Shown here: positions 7,042 to 14,100 of the stretch, in pieces | Numbering within the stretch: the first letter of the stretch is position 1 | Layout: every line of letters starts with the position of its first letter | Program-made: the position numbers and the translations under genes | Notes under the pieces: model-generated | The model's input: the letters and a program-made list of their open reading frames with translations, nothing else | Databases searched by the model: none | Told to the model about the DNA's origin: nothing | Source of the DNA: an uncultured Collinsella sp. | GTDB lineage: Bacteria; Actinomycetota; Coriobacteriia; Coriobacteriales; Coriobacteriaceae | NCBI GenBank assembly: GCA_900552145.1 | Contig: URYW01000044.1 | Span: forward strand, 1-14,529 | DNA length: 14,529 nucleotides | Direction of reading: 5' to 3'

Positions 7042-8454
7042 ATGACCAAGAACCGCACCGAGGTCGCGGACATCGACCGCAGCCTCTACGACTTCACCTA
7101 TGGCGAGGAGGGATTCGAGCGCCTCGACGCCGGCATCACGCCCGACATCGTGCGCGAGATTAGCGCCAAGAAGGACGAGCCGCAGTGGATGCTCGACCTG
7201 CGCCTCAAGTCCCTCGAGATCTTCAACCGCTTCCCGGATCCGACGTGGGGCCCCTCCATCGAGGGCCTGGACATGGACAACATCGTCACCTACGTCAAGC
7301 CCAACACCGACCAAAAGCACGACTGGGAGTCGGTGCCTGACGACATCAAGAACACCTTTGAGCGCTTGGGCATCCCCGACGCTGAGCGTAGCTACCTGGC
7401 GGGCGTCGGCGCGCAGTACGACTCCGAGCTGGTCTACCACAACATGCAGGACACGGCGTCCAAGATGGGCATCGTCTACTCCGGCATCGAGGAGGCCCTG
7501 CACGACCCGCAGTGGGAGCCGCTCATCCACGAGAAGTTTATGACGCTCATCCCGCCCACCGACCACAAGTTTGCGGCCCTGCACGGAGCCGTATGGTCGG
7601 GCGGCTCGTTTGTCTACGTACCCAAGGGCACCAAGTTGGACTTCCCGCTGCAGAGCTACTTCCGCCTTAACGCCAAGGGCGACGGCCAGTTTGAGCACAC
7701 GCTCATCATCGTCGAGGACGATGCCGACCTGCACTTCATTGAGGGTTGCTCCGCGCCCAAGTACAACGTGGCCAACCTCCACGCCGGCGCTGTGGAGCTC
7801 TTTGTGGGCAAGCGTGCGCACCTGCGCTACTCGACCATCGAGAACTGGTCCAAGAACATGTACAACCTCAACACCAAGCGCGCGCGTGTGGACGAGGACG
7901 GCGACATCGAGTGGATCAGCGGCTCCTTCGGCAGCCACGTGGGCTACCTCTACCCCATGAGCGTGCTCAATGGCCGCCGCGCCCGCTCGAGCTTTACCGG
8001 CATCACCTTTGCCGGCGCCGGTCAGAACCTCGACACCGGCTGCAAGGTCGTACTCAACGCGCCCGAGACCTCGGCAACCGTCGAGACCAAGGGCATCTCC
8101 AAGAGCGGCGGCATCCAGACCTTCCGCAGCTCTATCGTAGCCACGCCTAAGGCCGAGGGCTCCAAGGCAACCGTAAGCTGCCAGTCGCTCATGCTCGACG
8201 ACCAGAGCCGCTCCGACACCATCCCCGCCATGGACATCCGCGCCAAGAACGTCGACATCGGCCACGAGGCCACCATCGGCCGCATCGGTGTCGACATGGT
8301 GTTCTACCTGATGAGCCGCGGCATCTCGGAGGAAGAGGCCCGCACCATGATCGTCAACGGCTTTGCCAACCCGGTCTCCAAGGAGCTGCCGTTGGAGTAT
8401 GCCGTCGAGATGAACAACCTGATCAAGCTCGAGATGGAAGGAGCGATCGGATAA
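7042..8454 (+). CDS. sufB: SufB, Fe-S cluster assembly scaffold
   Basis: A 470-residue SufB, close to the usual length of 465-495. Family features include the segments YVPKGTKLDFPLQSYFR, FVGKRAHLRYSTIENWS and SGSFGSH, then SCQSLMLDDQSRSDTIP (Cys380), HEATIGRIG (His408) and FYLMSRGISEEEA near the C-terminus. SufB forms the beta-helix scaffold with SufD, receives sulfur from SufS/SufU and builds the nascent cluster with SufC driving the motion. AAGGGG overlapping the sufC stop codon, eight bases before the ATG, serves as ribosome binding site. The gene follows sufC after 12 bases, and its TAA overlaps the sufD ATG by one base (TAATG), so the two are probably translationally coupled. Confidence 0.95.
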   Translation: MTKNRTEVADIDRSLYDFTYGEEGFERLDAGITPDIVREISAKKDEPQWMLDLRLKSLEIFNRFPDPTWGPSIEGLDMDNIVTYVKPNTDQKHDWESVPDDIKNTFERLGIPDAERSYLAGVGAQYDSELVYHNMQDTASKMGIVYSGIEEALHDPQWEPLIHEKFMTLIPPTDHKFAALHGAVWSGGSFVYVPKGTKLDFPLQSYFRLNAKGDGQFEHTLIIVEDDADLHFIEGCSAPKYNVANLHAGAVELFVGKRAHLRYSTIENWSKNMYNLNTKRARVDEDGDIEWISGSFGSHVGYLYPMSVLNGRRARSSFTGITFAGAGQNLDTGCKVVLNAPETSATVETKGISKSGGIQTFRSSIVATPKAEGSKATVSCQSLMLDDQSRSDTIPAMDIRAKNVDIGHEATIGRIGVDMVFYLMSRGISEEEARTMIVNGFANPVSKELPLEYAVEMNNLIKLEMEGAIG

Positions 8455-8567
8455 TGAAACAGACCACCAACACCGCTGCTACCACCCTTGAGCAGGTCAA
8501 TGCGATGCCGGCTGCCACTTGGGGTTGTCTCATGATGAACCATTCCAAGCTCGAGCTCTCTGACTAG
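8454..8567 (+). pseudogene. sufD: 5' fragment of sufD, ended by an in-frame TAG
   Basis: The expected sufD start is the ATG at 8454, with GGAAGGAG about ten bases upstream and a one-base overlap with sufB. It encodes 37 residues and then TAG at 8565-8567. The peptide includes MPAATWGCLMMN, which resembles the short conserved N-terminal motif of SufD proteins, so this is the true 5' end of the gene rather than a separate leader ORF. The frame resumes straight after the TAG into the rest of SufD. This is either a nonsense mutation with restart downstream or a sequence error. Confidence 0.7.
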
Positions 8568-8606
8568 CTTGCCGCCGCTCCCACCGAGGCCGTTGAGGTC
8601 GAGGGC

Positions 8607-9725
8607 TTGGACGAGCAGTTTACTGGTGTGGCAGACGCGTTCGAAGCCGCCATGGACACCATGGCCGAGCGCTTCCCCGAGCGCCGCGCCTCCGCCCCCG
8701 GCGACGCCGCCGACCGCGCCCGCATCACGCCCGAGACCGAGCTCGACGTGCCCGCCACCTCCATCTACCAGGCCGGCGCCATCAAGCTCGAGGAGGAACT
8801 CTCCCCCGCTGAGGCCTTCGAAACCGGCATGGGCGAGGCTGCCTACGCCTACTTGGCCGAGCACGCTACCAAGCGCATCGTCATCGATGTACCCGCATAC
8901 AAGCACGCCACGGTTACCGCGCGCGTGAGTGGCGTCGACGCTGCCGCGGCCATCGCCGCCATCGATGTCGTCGCCCGTCCGCAGGCAACGCTCGACCTGC
9001 AGATTGCCCTGGACTCCCCCGTTGCCGGCCAAGGCGTCGTGGGCTCCGCGCTACGCGTGTGCGCCCACGAGTACGCCACCGTCAACGTGACCTGCACGCA
9101 AACGCTCGACGATAGCTGGATCGCGCTCGACGACACCGGCCTGTTCCTGGACGAGGGCGCGCGCGTCAACGTGCAGCACACCGTCCTGGGTGCCGGCGCC
9201 AGCGCCACCGGCCTTGCCGGCGACCTGCTGGGCGATACCGCCAAGGTCACCATCGATACTGACTACCTGGGCGCCCGAGAGCAGGTGCGCGACTTTAACT
9301 ACGAGCTGCGCCACCGCGGTCGCAAGACCGAGTGCGAGATCGACGCCAACGGTGTGCTGACCGGCACGTCCAAGAAGGTCTACCGCGGCACCATCGACCT
9401 CGTGCACGGCTGCAAGGGCGCAACCGGCACCGAGCGCGAAACCGTGCTGCTCGCCAACAAGGGCGTCGACAACAAGACCGTCCCCGTCATCCTCTGCGAC
9501 GAGGACGACGTTGCCGGCAACCACGGCGCTACGATCGGCCACGTCCGCGACGAGCAGCTGTTCTACCTCGCCTGCCGTGGCCTTGACCAAAACGCCGCCG
9601 AGGACCTGTTCATCCGCGCCAAGCTGGAGGACGCCGCGCTTTCCGCGACCGACGAGCGCACCCGCGCCGCCGTCGTCCGCTTGGGCAACAACCTGATCGA
9701 TAACTTTGAAGAGGAGCTCGCATGA
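8607..9725 (+). CDS. sufD: SufD, Fe-S assembly scaffold partner (restart product after the premature TAG)
   Basis: The frame of the sufD fragment continues here. TTG at 8607 follows GAGG by eight bases and lies 39 bases after the TAG, so restart is plausible; ATG at 8652 is an alternative. The product has 372 residues against about 423 if the TAG were sense, and lacks mainly the variable N-terminus. The beta-helix core is present, with RGRKTECEIDANGVLTG, a SufD-type region at YRGTIDLVHG, and NHGATIGHVRDEQLFYLACRG, whose His306 matches the region of the functionally important E. coli SufD His360. SufD pairs with SufB in the SufBC2D complex and is needed for iron entry. Its TGA overlaps the sufS ATG by four bases. 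The product may still be functional. Confidence 0.85.
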   Translation: MDEQFTGVADAFEAAMDTMAERFPERRASAPGDAADRARITPETELDVPATSIYQAGAIKLEEELSPAEAFETGMGEAAYAYLAEHATKRIVIDVPAYKHATVTARVSGVDAAAAIAAIDVVARPQATLDLQIALDSPVAGQGVVGSALRVCAHEYATVNVTCTQTLDDSWIALDDTGLFLDEGARVNVQHTVLGAGASATGLAGDLLGDTAKVTIDTDYLGAREQVRDFNYELRHRGRKTECEIDANGVLTGTSKKVYRGTIDLVHGCKGATGTERETVLLANKGVDNKTVPVILCDEDDVAGNHGATIGHVRDEQLFYLACRGLDQNAAEDLFIRAKLEDAALSATDERTRAAVVRLGNNLIDNFEEELA

Positions 9726-11047
9726 TCGACACCGAGCACGTTAAATGCGATACCTGTACCGCACCGGAGCCTATGGAGCTCGACGCCAGCGACGAGGCCT
9801 CGCGCGGCTGGCCTACCGTCGACATCGAGACCAATCCCTACAAGGCACAGTTCCCGCTGTTCCAGCAGCACCCCGAGATCGCCTTCCTCGATAGCGCCGC
9901 CACCGCGCAGCGCCCCGCCTGCGTGCTCGACGCCGAGCGCGACTTCTACCAGCGTATGAACGCCAACCCCCTGCGCGGCCTGTACTCGCTATCCGTCGAG
10001 GCCACCGAGGCCATCGCGAAGGTCCGCCGGCAGATCGCCGACCTCATCGGCGCTCCCCAGGCCAACGAGGTCGTCTTCACTCGCAACACGAGCGAGTCGC
10101 TCAACCTGGTCGCCAAGAGCTTTGCACCCACGGTGCTCGAGCCCGGTGACGAGGTCGTCATCACCATCATGGAGCACCACTCCAACCTAATCCCGTGGCA
10201 GCAGGTCTGCCGCAAGACCGGCGCCAAGCTCGTCTACCTCTACCCCACCAAGACCGGCCAGCTCACCACCGAGGAGGTTCTTGCCAAGGTGGGTCCCAAG
10301 ACCAAGATCCTGGCCGTGGGACAGGTCTCCAACGTGTTGGGCGTCGAGAACCCAGTCAAGAACCTCGGCAAGCTCGTGCACAAGTACGGCGGCTACCTGG
10401 TCGTCGCCGGTGCGCAGTCGCTGCCGCACATGCCGGTCGATGTGGCCGACCTGGGCGCCGACTTCTTTGCCTTTAGCGCGCACAAGGCCATGGGCCCCAT
10501 GGGCATCGGCGTGCTGTGGGGCAAGATGGACCTGCTGAACGCCATGCCGCCAGTGCTTACCGGCGGTGAGATGATCGATTCGGTCACCGAGCAGGACGCC
10601 GTCTGGGCGCCCGTTCCCGAGAAATTCGAGGCCGGCACGCAGGACGCCGCCGGCATCTTCGCCACGGGTGCCGCCCTTGATTACCTGGTCAATACGGTGG
10701 GTTACGAGAACATCCAGGCCCGCGAGCAGGCACTCGTCCACTATCTGATGGGCGAGCTCATGCAGCTCGACTTTGTCCAAATCATCGGTTCCATCTACTG
10801 GGACAACCACCACGGCGTTGTGAGCTTTAACGTCAAGGGAATTCACCCGCACGACGTCGCGAGCATCATGGACATGGACGGCGTCTGCATCCGCGCCGGC
10901 CACCACTGCGCGCAGCCGCTGCTCACCTGGCTGGGCGTCGAGAACCTTGCCTGCTGCCGCGCCAGCGTGGCCTTCTACAACGACAAGGCCGACATCGACA
11001 AGTTCATCGCCGGCCTGCATCACGTTTGGAGCACGTTCAATGGGTAA
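9722..11047 (+). CDS. sufS: SufS, class II cysteine desulfurase with an altered PLP-site residue
   Basis: A 441-residue PLP enzyme that takes sulfur from L-cysteine, releasing alanine and passing persulfide to SufU. Visible are EHHSNLIPW (His152/153), SNVLG, FSAHK with the PLP lysine at 255, and RAGHHCAQP with the catalytic Cys396. Two family positions differ. The usual DGAQ reads AGAQ, with Ala229 (GCC at 10406-10408) in place of the Asp that bonds the PLP ring nitrogen in E. coli SufS. The usual H-V-S-N reads QVSN, with Gln201. The first 35 or so residues form an extension with CDTC at 9-12. The gene overlaps sufD by four bases and sufU by eight. Identity as SufS is clear; normal activity is less so. 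Confidence 0.92.
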   Translation: MIDTEHVKCDTCTAPEPMELDASDEASRGWPTVDIETNPYKAQFPLFQQHPEIAFLDSAATAQRPACVLDAERDFYQRMNANPLRGLYSLSVEATEAIAKVRRQIADLIGAPQANEVVFTRNTSESLNLVAKSFAPTVLEPGDEVVITIMEHHSNLIPWQQVCRKTGAKLVYLYPTKTGQLTTEEVLAKVGPKTKILAVGQVSNVLGVENPVKNLGKLVHKYGGYLVVAGAQSLPHMPVDVADLGADFFAFSAHKAMGPMGIGVLWGKMDLLNAMPPVLTGGEMIDSVTEQDAVWAPVPEKFEAGTQDAAGIFATGAALDYLVNTVGYENIQAREQALVHYLMGELMQLDFVQIIGSIYWDNHHGVVSFNVKGIHPHDVASIMDMDGVCIRAGHHCAQPLLTWLGVENLACCRASVAFYNDKADIDKFIAGLHHVWSTFNG

Positions 11048-11474
11048 TCTGTACACCTCCACCACATTTATGGAGCACAACTCGCACCCCGACTATAAGT
11101 ACGAGATGGATGCCCCCACGCATGAGCACGACGGCATCAACCCCAGCTGTGGCGACGAGCTCACCTTGCAGCTGCGTGTCGAGAAGGGCGTGATCGAGGA
11201 GGCCTCGTTTACCGGGCACGGCTGCGCCATCAGCCAGGCCAGCGCCGACATCATGGCCGACCTCATCACCGGCGAGACCGTCGAGGAAGCTCACCGCTTG
11301 GCAGAGCTCTTCCTCGCCATGATCCGCGGCGAGAAGCTCTCCGAGGACGACCTGGAAGACCTGGACGAAGCCGCCCAGCTCCAGGACATCTCGCACATGC
11401 CCGCCCGCGTCAAATGCGCCGAGCTCGCCTGGCGCACCCTCGACGGCATGCTCGAGGGACAAGTTAACGAATAG
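11040..11474 (+). CDS. sufU: SufU, zinc-dependent sulfur transfer protein
   Basis: A 144-residue SufU. It has MEH near the N-terminus, GINPSCGDEL with Cys37 and Asp39, GHGCAIS with Cys62, and ARVKCAELAW with Cys126. In Bacillus subtilis SufU the corresponding residues (Cys41, Asp43, Cys66, Cys128) bind zinc and take persulfide from SufS. The ATG at 11040 overlaps the end of sufS by eight bases, which suggests translational coupling and fits the SufS-SufU partnership. It is the last gene of the operon. TAG at 11472 is followed by an intrinsic terminator after about 30 bases. It is SufU rather than IscU because of its SufS neighbour and the longer segment between the second and third cysteines. 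Confidence 0.95.
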   Translation: MGNLYTSTTFMEHNSHPDYKYEMDAPTHEHDGINPSCGDELTLQLRVEKGVIEEASFTGHGCAISQASADIMADLITGETVEEAHRLAELFLAMIRGEKLSEDDLEDLDEAAQLQDISHMPARVKCAELAWRTLDGMLEGQVNE

Positions 11475-11505
11475 CGGATGCCCTAAATCCAAGGATTTTG
11501 ATTGT

Positions 11506-11537
11506 CGAGCCGTCCGATACGGACGACTCGGCTTTTT
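11506..11537 (+). terminator. Intrinsic terminator of the suf operon
   Basis: CGAGCCGTCCG (11506-11516) pairs with CGGACGACTCG (11520-11530) around a three-base loop, with one C/A mismatch. A GC pair and TTTTT (11533-11537) follow. It lies 31 bases after the sufU stop codon. Confidence 0.9.
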
Positions 11538-11827
11538 CATAACGAGCGCGGATACACAGTCCGCGCGTCCGGCGCCCGGTCTGTCATTTACTGCGCTGTC
11601 AGCTGCGAACACGGGCGTTTTCCACAGCATCAAATGCCTGCCGCAGGGCCACGGACCCGCCAAGCAATGTGCCAAGCCCCGTCCTACCGGGCTCCGGCTC
11701 GCCTCGCGCCTGCCGCAGACGGGTCCCCTAGGGTGCGGCGTGCATTTTTGCGAGTATTCAGCACGACAAGCCGTATGTATACGCATTGGAAGCGTTAATC
11801 AACATCTCCAGTCGCCTTTATATTGCG
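11538..11827. other. Intergenic stretch with no convincing gene
   Basis: An ORF of about 98 codons (11502-11798, +) crosses the suf terminator, is rich in Arg/Ser/Ala, has no ribosome binding site and shows no domain. The - strand frame here is only the extension of a frame lying opposite sufU. I see no RNA gene and no convincing promoter. Confidence 0.5.
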
Positions 11828-11847
11828 TTTTAGAACAAGAATCGTGG
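11828..11847 (+). repeat. Direct repeat, copy 1 (TTTTAGAACAA...GTGG)
   Basis: The 20-base segment beginning TTTTAGAACAA and ending GTGG matches 12078-12097 at 17 of 20 positions. The copies are exactly 250 bases apart, start to start. This copy lies directly before the ribosome binding site of the 41-codon ORF. Confidence 0.55.
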
Positions 11848-11864
11848 TCTCAGGAGGCGCAAAC

Positions 11865-11990
11865 ATGAGTTTCGGGAGCGTATCGGCAGGCATAAATAGT
11901 TTCAGAGCCCGTATGTTGCAAAATAGCGGCGGCGCCGACAGCACCACGATGCAGAAAACTCCGCTTTTTGCACGGCGCGGACGGGGGTAG
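11865..11990 (+). CDS. Possible 41-residue small protein inside a repeat-bracketed element
   Basis: AGGAGG at 11852-11857, an ideal ribosome binding site, lies seven bases before this ATG. The product is 41 residues, starts MSFGSVSAGINSFRARM and ends in a basic ARRGRG. It has no signal peptide, membrane segment or known domain. It lies between two copies of a 20-base repeat and next to a transposase remnant, so it may belong to a dispersed repeat. The opposite strand is also open (11795-12049, 84 codons), which weakens the coding argument. I do not recognise it. Confidence 0.4.
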   Translation: MSFGSVSAGINSFRARMLQNSGGADSTTMQKTPLFARRGRG

Positions 11991-12077
11991 GAACGGGCAA
12001 AACCGAGCGGAGCCGTAATTTTATGCATGACGGCAATCGTTCTATGCAAATAAAGAAGCGCAGTGACCGTACCAAGC

Positions 12078-12097
12078 TTTTAGAACAATAGTTGTGG
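12078..12097 (+). repeat. Direct repeat, copy 2 (TTTTAGAACAA...GTGG)
   Basis: Matches 11828-11847 at 17 of 20 positions, including a perfect 11-base TTTTAGAACAA. It lies about 35 bases beyond the 3' end of the transposase remnant. No small ORF with a good ribosome binding site follows this copy. Confidence 0.55.
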
Positions 12098-12133
12098 CAT
12101 ATGGGCGACCCCAGCTGCGGTGCACAGGCGGCC

Positions 12134-12944
12134 CTACACCACGTTTCCGCCAGTCCGCACCGCTGTTCGTGCACAGGCACGCACAATGCGAGAAACGGTA
12201 CTTTTGCCAATCCCCGTATACCGCTCAATCTGACGCACCGTAAAACCGGCATCGTGCAATCCAAGAATAACGATGTTGCGCTGCGCCGACGGTGTGGCTT
12301 TAACCCCGTTGAGCTTAACCCCGAGCCCCTTCGACAACTTGTCGGCAAAGGCTCGCCGCTCCCACTCCGTCTCTTCTAGATCGGGCATCGCCGGCTCGCA
12401 GCCGTCGGGCCGAAAGCGAATAGGCAATAAAGGCCTTGGCGGAACCAAAAAGCTCAAGCACGCAAGAAGGATCAGAAAATCCCCTCGCGACATCAGCCGC
12501 GTCACCGTCGTAAGCGCGCAAATGCTCGGCAAAGCTGCTCCAGGGATAACGCTCGATTAAGCTGATGCCCGCCTCCTGCGGATCGGCGTGTACGGAGCGA
12601 ATAGCCTCCATCACCTGCCAGTCGGTATCGAGCGAGCGCCGGTCAAAACGGTTCTGGAACAGATGGCCTGTGCGCCTCGTGCGTTTATTGAACCGCCGCG
12701 CGTACGTCAAAAGCAGTCGGTGCATCGCCGCGCTCATCCTGTCCTCGTAATCTGCAAGCACCAAATGCACGTGATTGCCCATAAGGCACCAGGCGATAAC
12801 CGTCACGCCCGCCTCGCGGCAGCACTCGCGCATCAGCTCCAAAAACTCCCGCCGGTCTTCATCGCCCTCAAAGATGAGCTGTTTGCCCGCACCGCGAGCA
12901 CAGACATGGTAAAAGCCCGTAACCGTTCTCCAAACGCGCTGCAT
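12134..12944 (-). pseudogene. Frameshifted REP-associated-type (Y1/HUH) transposase
   Basis: The gene starts at ATG 12944, behind GAAGGGAG. It reads MQRVWRTVTGFYHVCARG, then CLMGNHVHLVL with the metal-binding H-V-H (His58, His60), a likely nucleophile Tyr81 in LLLTYARRFNKR, and TGHLFQNRF. These are marks of the IS200-like transposase domain in RAYT proteins, which cut single-stranded DNA at REP hairpins. The frame stops at 12315, but the neighbouring frame carries MPDLEETEWERRAFADKLSKG followed by a helix-turn-helix (FTVRQIERYTGIGKSTVSRIV) that ends in TAG at 12134. A one-base gain near 12413-12420 would explain the shift; leaving out one C restores a single reading frame of about 269 residues. 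The 209-residue first frame keeps the catalytic residues but lacks the helix-turn-helix. No REP hairpins were found nearby. Confidence 0.75.
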
Positions 12945-13140
12945 GGCGCTCCCTTCGCCGGGATCTGCTTGCCATCCAATACAGCACGATTGAAGCGTGC
13001 CATCAAAACATTCACGCAAAACAATACACTCGCGCGGCAAAAGGCAGTAAACAGGCGGCGAACGGCACCGTTGCAACAGGTCAACCCCCGCAACGCTTAC
13101 AAGAGCCGACCAAAAGCTTGCCCAAGACGGACCCCCTCTA

Positions 13141-13194
13141 TGGAAGTTCGCGACCACAGAACATAGAGTTAAACCGTTTCAATTAAAACTTCCA
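13141..13194. repeat. Perfect 8-base inverted repeat in the right intergenic region
   Basis: TGGAAGTT (13141-13148) and AACTTCCA (13187-13194) are exact inverted copies 38 bases apart. They lie in the roughly 400-base gap between the transposase start (12944) and the scaffold gene (13348). The rest of 12945-13248 shows no gene or other clear signal. Confidence 0.4.
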
Positions 13195-13248
13195 GACTTC
13201 TCGCTACGAAAACTGAGCCGTTCGCCGAATATTCCGTGCATTTCGCGG

Positions 13249-13312
13249 TATTATAGGGGCTGCATGTCATGTCCCTTTCGAAGGGTCGCCCGGCAATCGC
13301 CAGCCACGACCC
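13249..13312 (+). promoter_or_regulatory. Candidate -10 box and folded leader of the scaffold gene
   Basis: TATTAT at 13249-13254 is a good -10 box, but no clear -35 box is visible at 16-18 bases upstream. The leader that would follow (about 85 bases) can form a small hairpin, CCCTT-TCG-AAGGG (13273-13285). Alternatively GGGTCG (13283-13288) can pair with CGACCC (13307-13312). The two overlap at 13283-13285 and so exclude each other. No copy of the suf operator half-sites was seen here. Confidence 0.3.
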
Positions 13313-13347
13313 CCAGACGGGACGCCAACACGATAGAGAGGAGAGGC

Positions 13348-14082
13348 ATGCAGTACTCACAGGAAGTGGAGAACATGTGCCCCGTTGCCAAGGGTGCATA
13401 CCACGGCCCCGCACCCATCCCCGAGGAGGGCAAGTGGGTCCAGGCTAAGGAGATTTCCGACATCTCCGGTCTTACGCACGGTGTGGGTTGGTGCGCACCT
13501 CAGCAGGGCGCCTGCAAGCTCACGCTGAACGTCAAGGACGGCATCATCGAGGAGGCCCTCGTTGAGACCATCGGCTGCTCGGGTATGACCCACTCTGCCG
13601 CCATGGCTTCCGAGATCCTTCCCGGTAAGACCATCCTCGAGGCCCTCAACACCGACCTCGTCTGCGACGCCATCAACGTTGCTATGCGCGAGATCTTCCT
13701 GCAGATCGTTTACGGCCGCAGCCAGACCGCGTTCTCCGAGGGCGGCCTGCCCGTGGGCGCCTCCCTCGACGACCTCGGCAAGGGCCTTCGCTCTCAGGTC
13801 GGCACCATGTTCGGCACCAAGGCCAAGGGCGCTCGTTACCTCGAGCTCGCTCAGGGCTACGTCACCCGCATGGCTCTCAACGACAAGAACGAGATCATCG
13901 CATTCGAGTTCCTGAACCTCGGCAAGTTCACCGACGCCGTCAAGGCCGGCAAGACCCCCGAGGAGGCCATCGCTGGCGCTATGGGCCACTACGGTCAGTG
14001 GGAGAACGCTGCCAAGTACATCGACCCGCGCACCGACGAGGAGACTCACTCCGTCGCCAGCGTGTTCCCGGTTCACGAGTAG
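13348..14082 (+). CDS. NifU-like iron-sulfur cluster scaffold family protein
   Basis: The start at 13348 has GAGGAGAGG just upstream; the frame is open further left but without support. The protein has 244 residues. Cysteines at 11, 49, 56 and 77 lie in MCPVAKG, GVGWCAPQQGACKL and ETIGCSGMTHSAAM. The last segment resembles the G-C-x-x-S-H motif of NifU/SufU N-terminal domains, so this is a longer, distinct relative of those scaffolds. It is followed after 18 bases by a GGGtGRT-type gene, a pairing I know from anaerobes. Its job is not established; storing or delivering Fe-S clusters is an inference. It stands about 1.9 kb from the suf operon, with its own leader. Confidence 0.8.
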   Translation: MQYSQEVENMCPVAKGAYHGPAPIPEEGKWVQAKEISDISGLTHGVGWCAPQQGACKLTLNVKDGIIEEALVETIGCSGMTHSAAMASEILPGKTILEALNTDLVCDAINVAMREIFLQIVYGRSQTAFSEGGLPVGASLDDLGKGLRSQVGTMFGTKAKGARYLELAQGYVTRMALNDKNEIIAFEFLNLGKFTDAVKAGKTPEEAIAGAMGHYGQWENAAKYIDPRTDEETHSVASVFPVHE

Positions 14083-14100
14083 AAAGGGAGGGAAATAACT

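Noticed and set aside
6925..8265. Long open frame of 446 codons opposite sufB
   Set aside because: It is a mirror of GC-rich codon use in sufB, with an Asp/Val/Gly/Ala-rich product, no ribosome binding site and no domain.
10187..11080. Open frame of 297 codons opposite sufS
   Set aside because: It has the same low-information composition as other antisense shadows and fully overlaps a clear SufS.
11502..11798. 98-codon ORF after sufU
   Set aside because: It begins inside the suf terminator, has no ribosome binding site and shows no recognisable domain.
11795..12049. 84-codon - strand ORF opposite the 41-codon ORF
   Set aside because: No ribosome binding site was seen for it, while the + strand ORF has an ideal one. 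It is kept only as a caution on the small-ORF call.
13164..13194. AT-rich stretch with GTTTCAATTAAAAC resembling a CRISPR repeat
   Set aside because: It occurs once, and there is no repeat-spacer pattern or cas gene in the window.
969..14082. Reassignment of TAG to an amino acid in this organism
   Set aside because: sufU ends in TAG just before its terminator, the scaffold gene ends in TAG right before a ribosome binding site, and two other ORFs also end in TAG. TAG therefore acts as a normal stop here.
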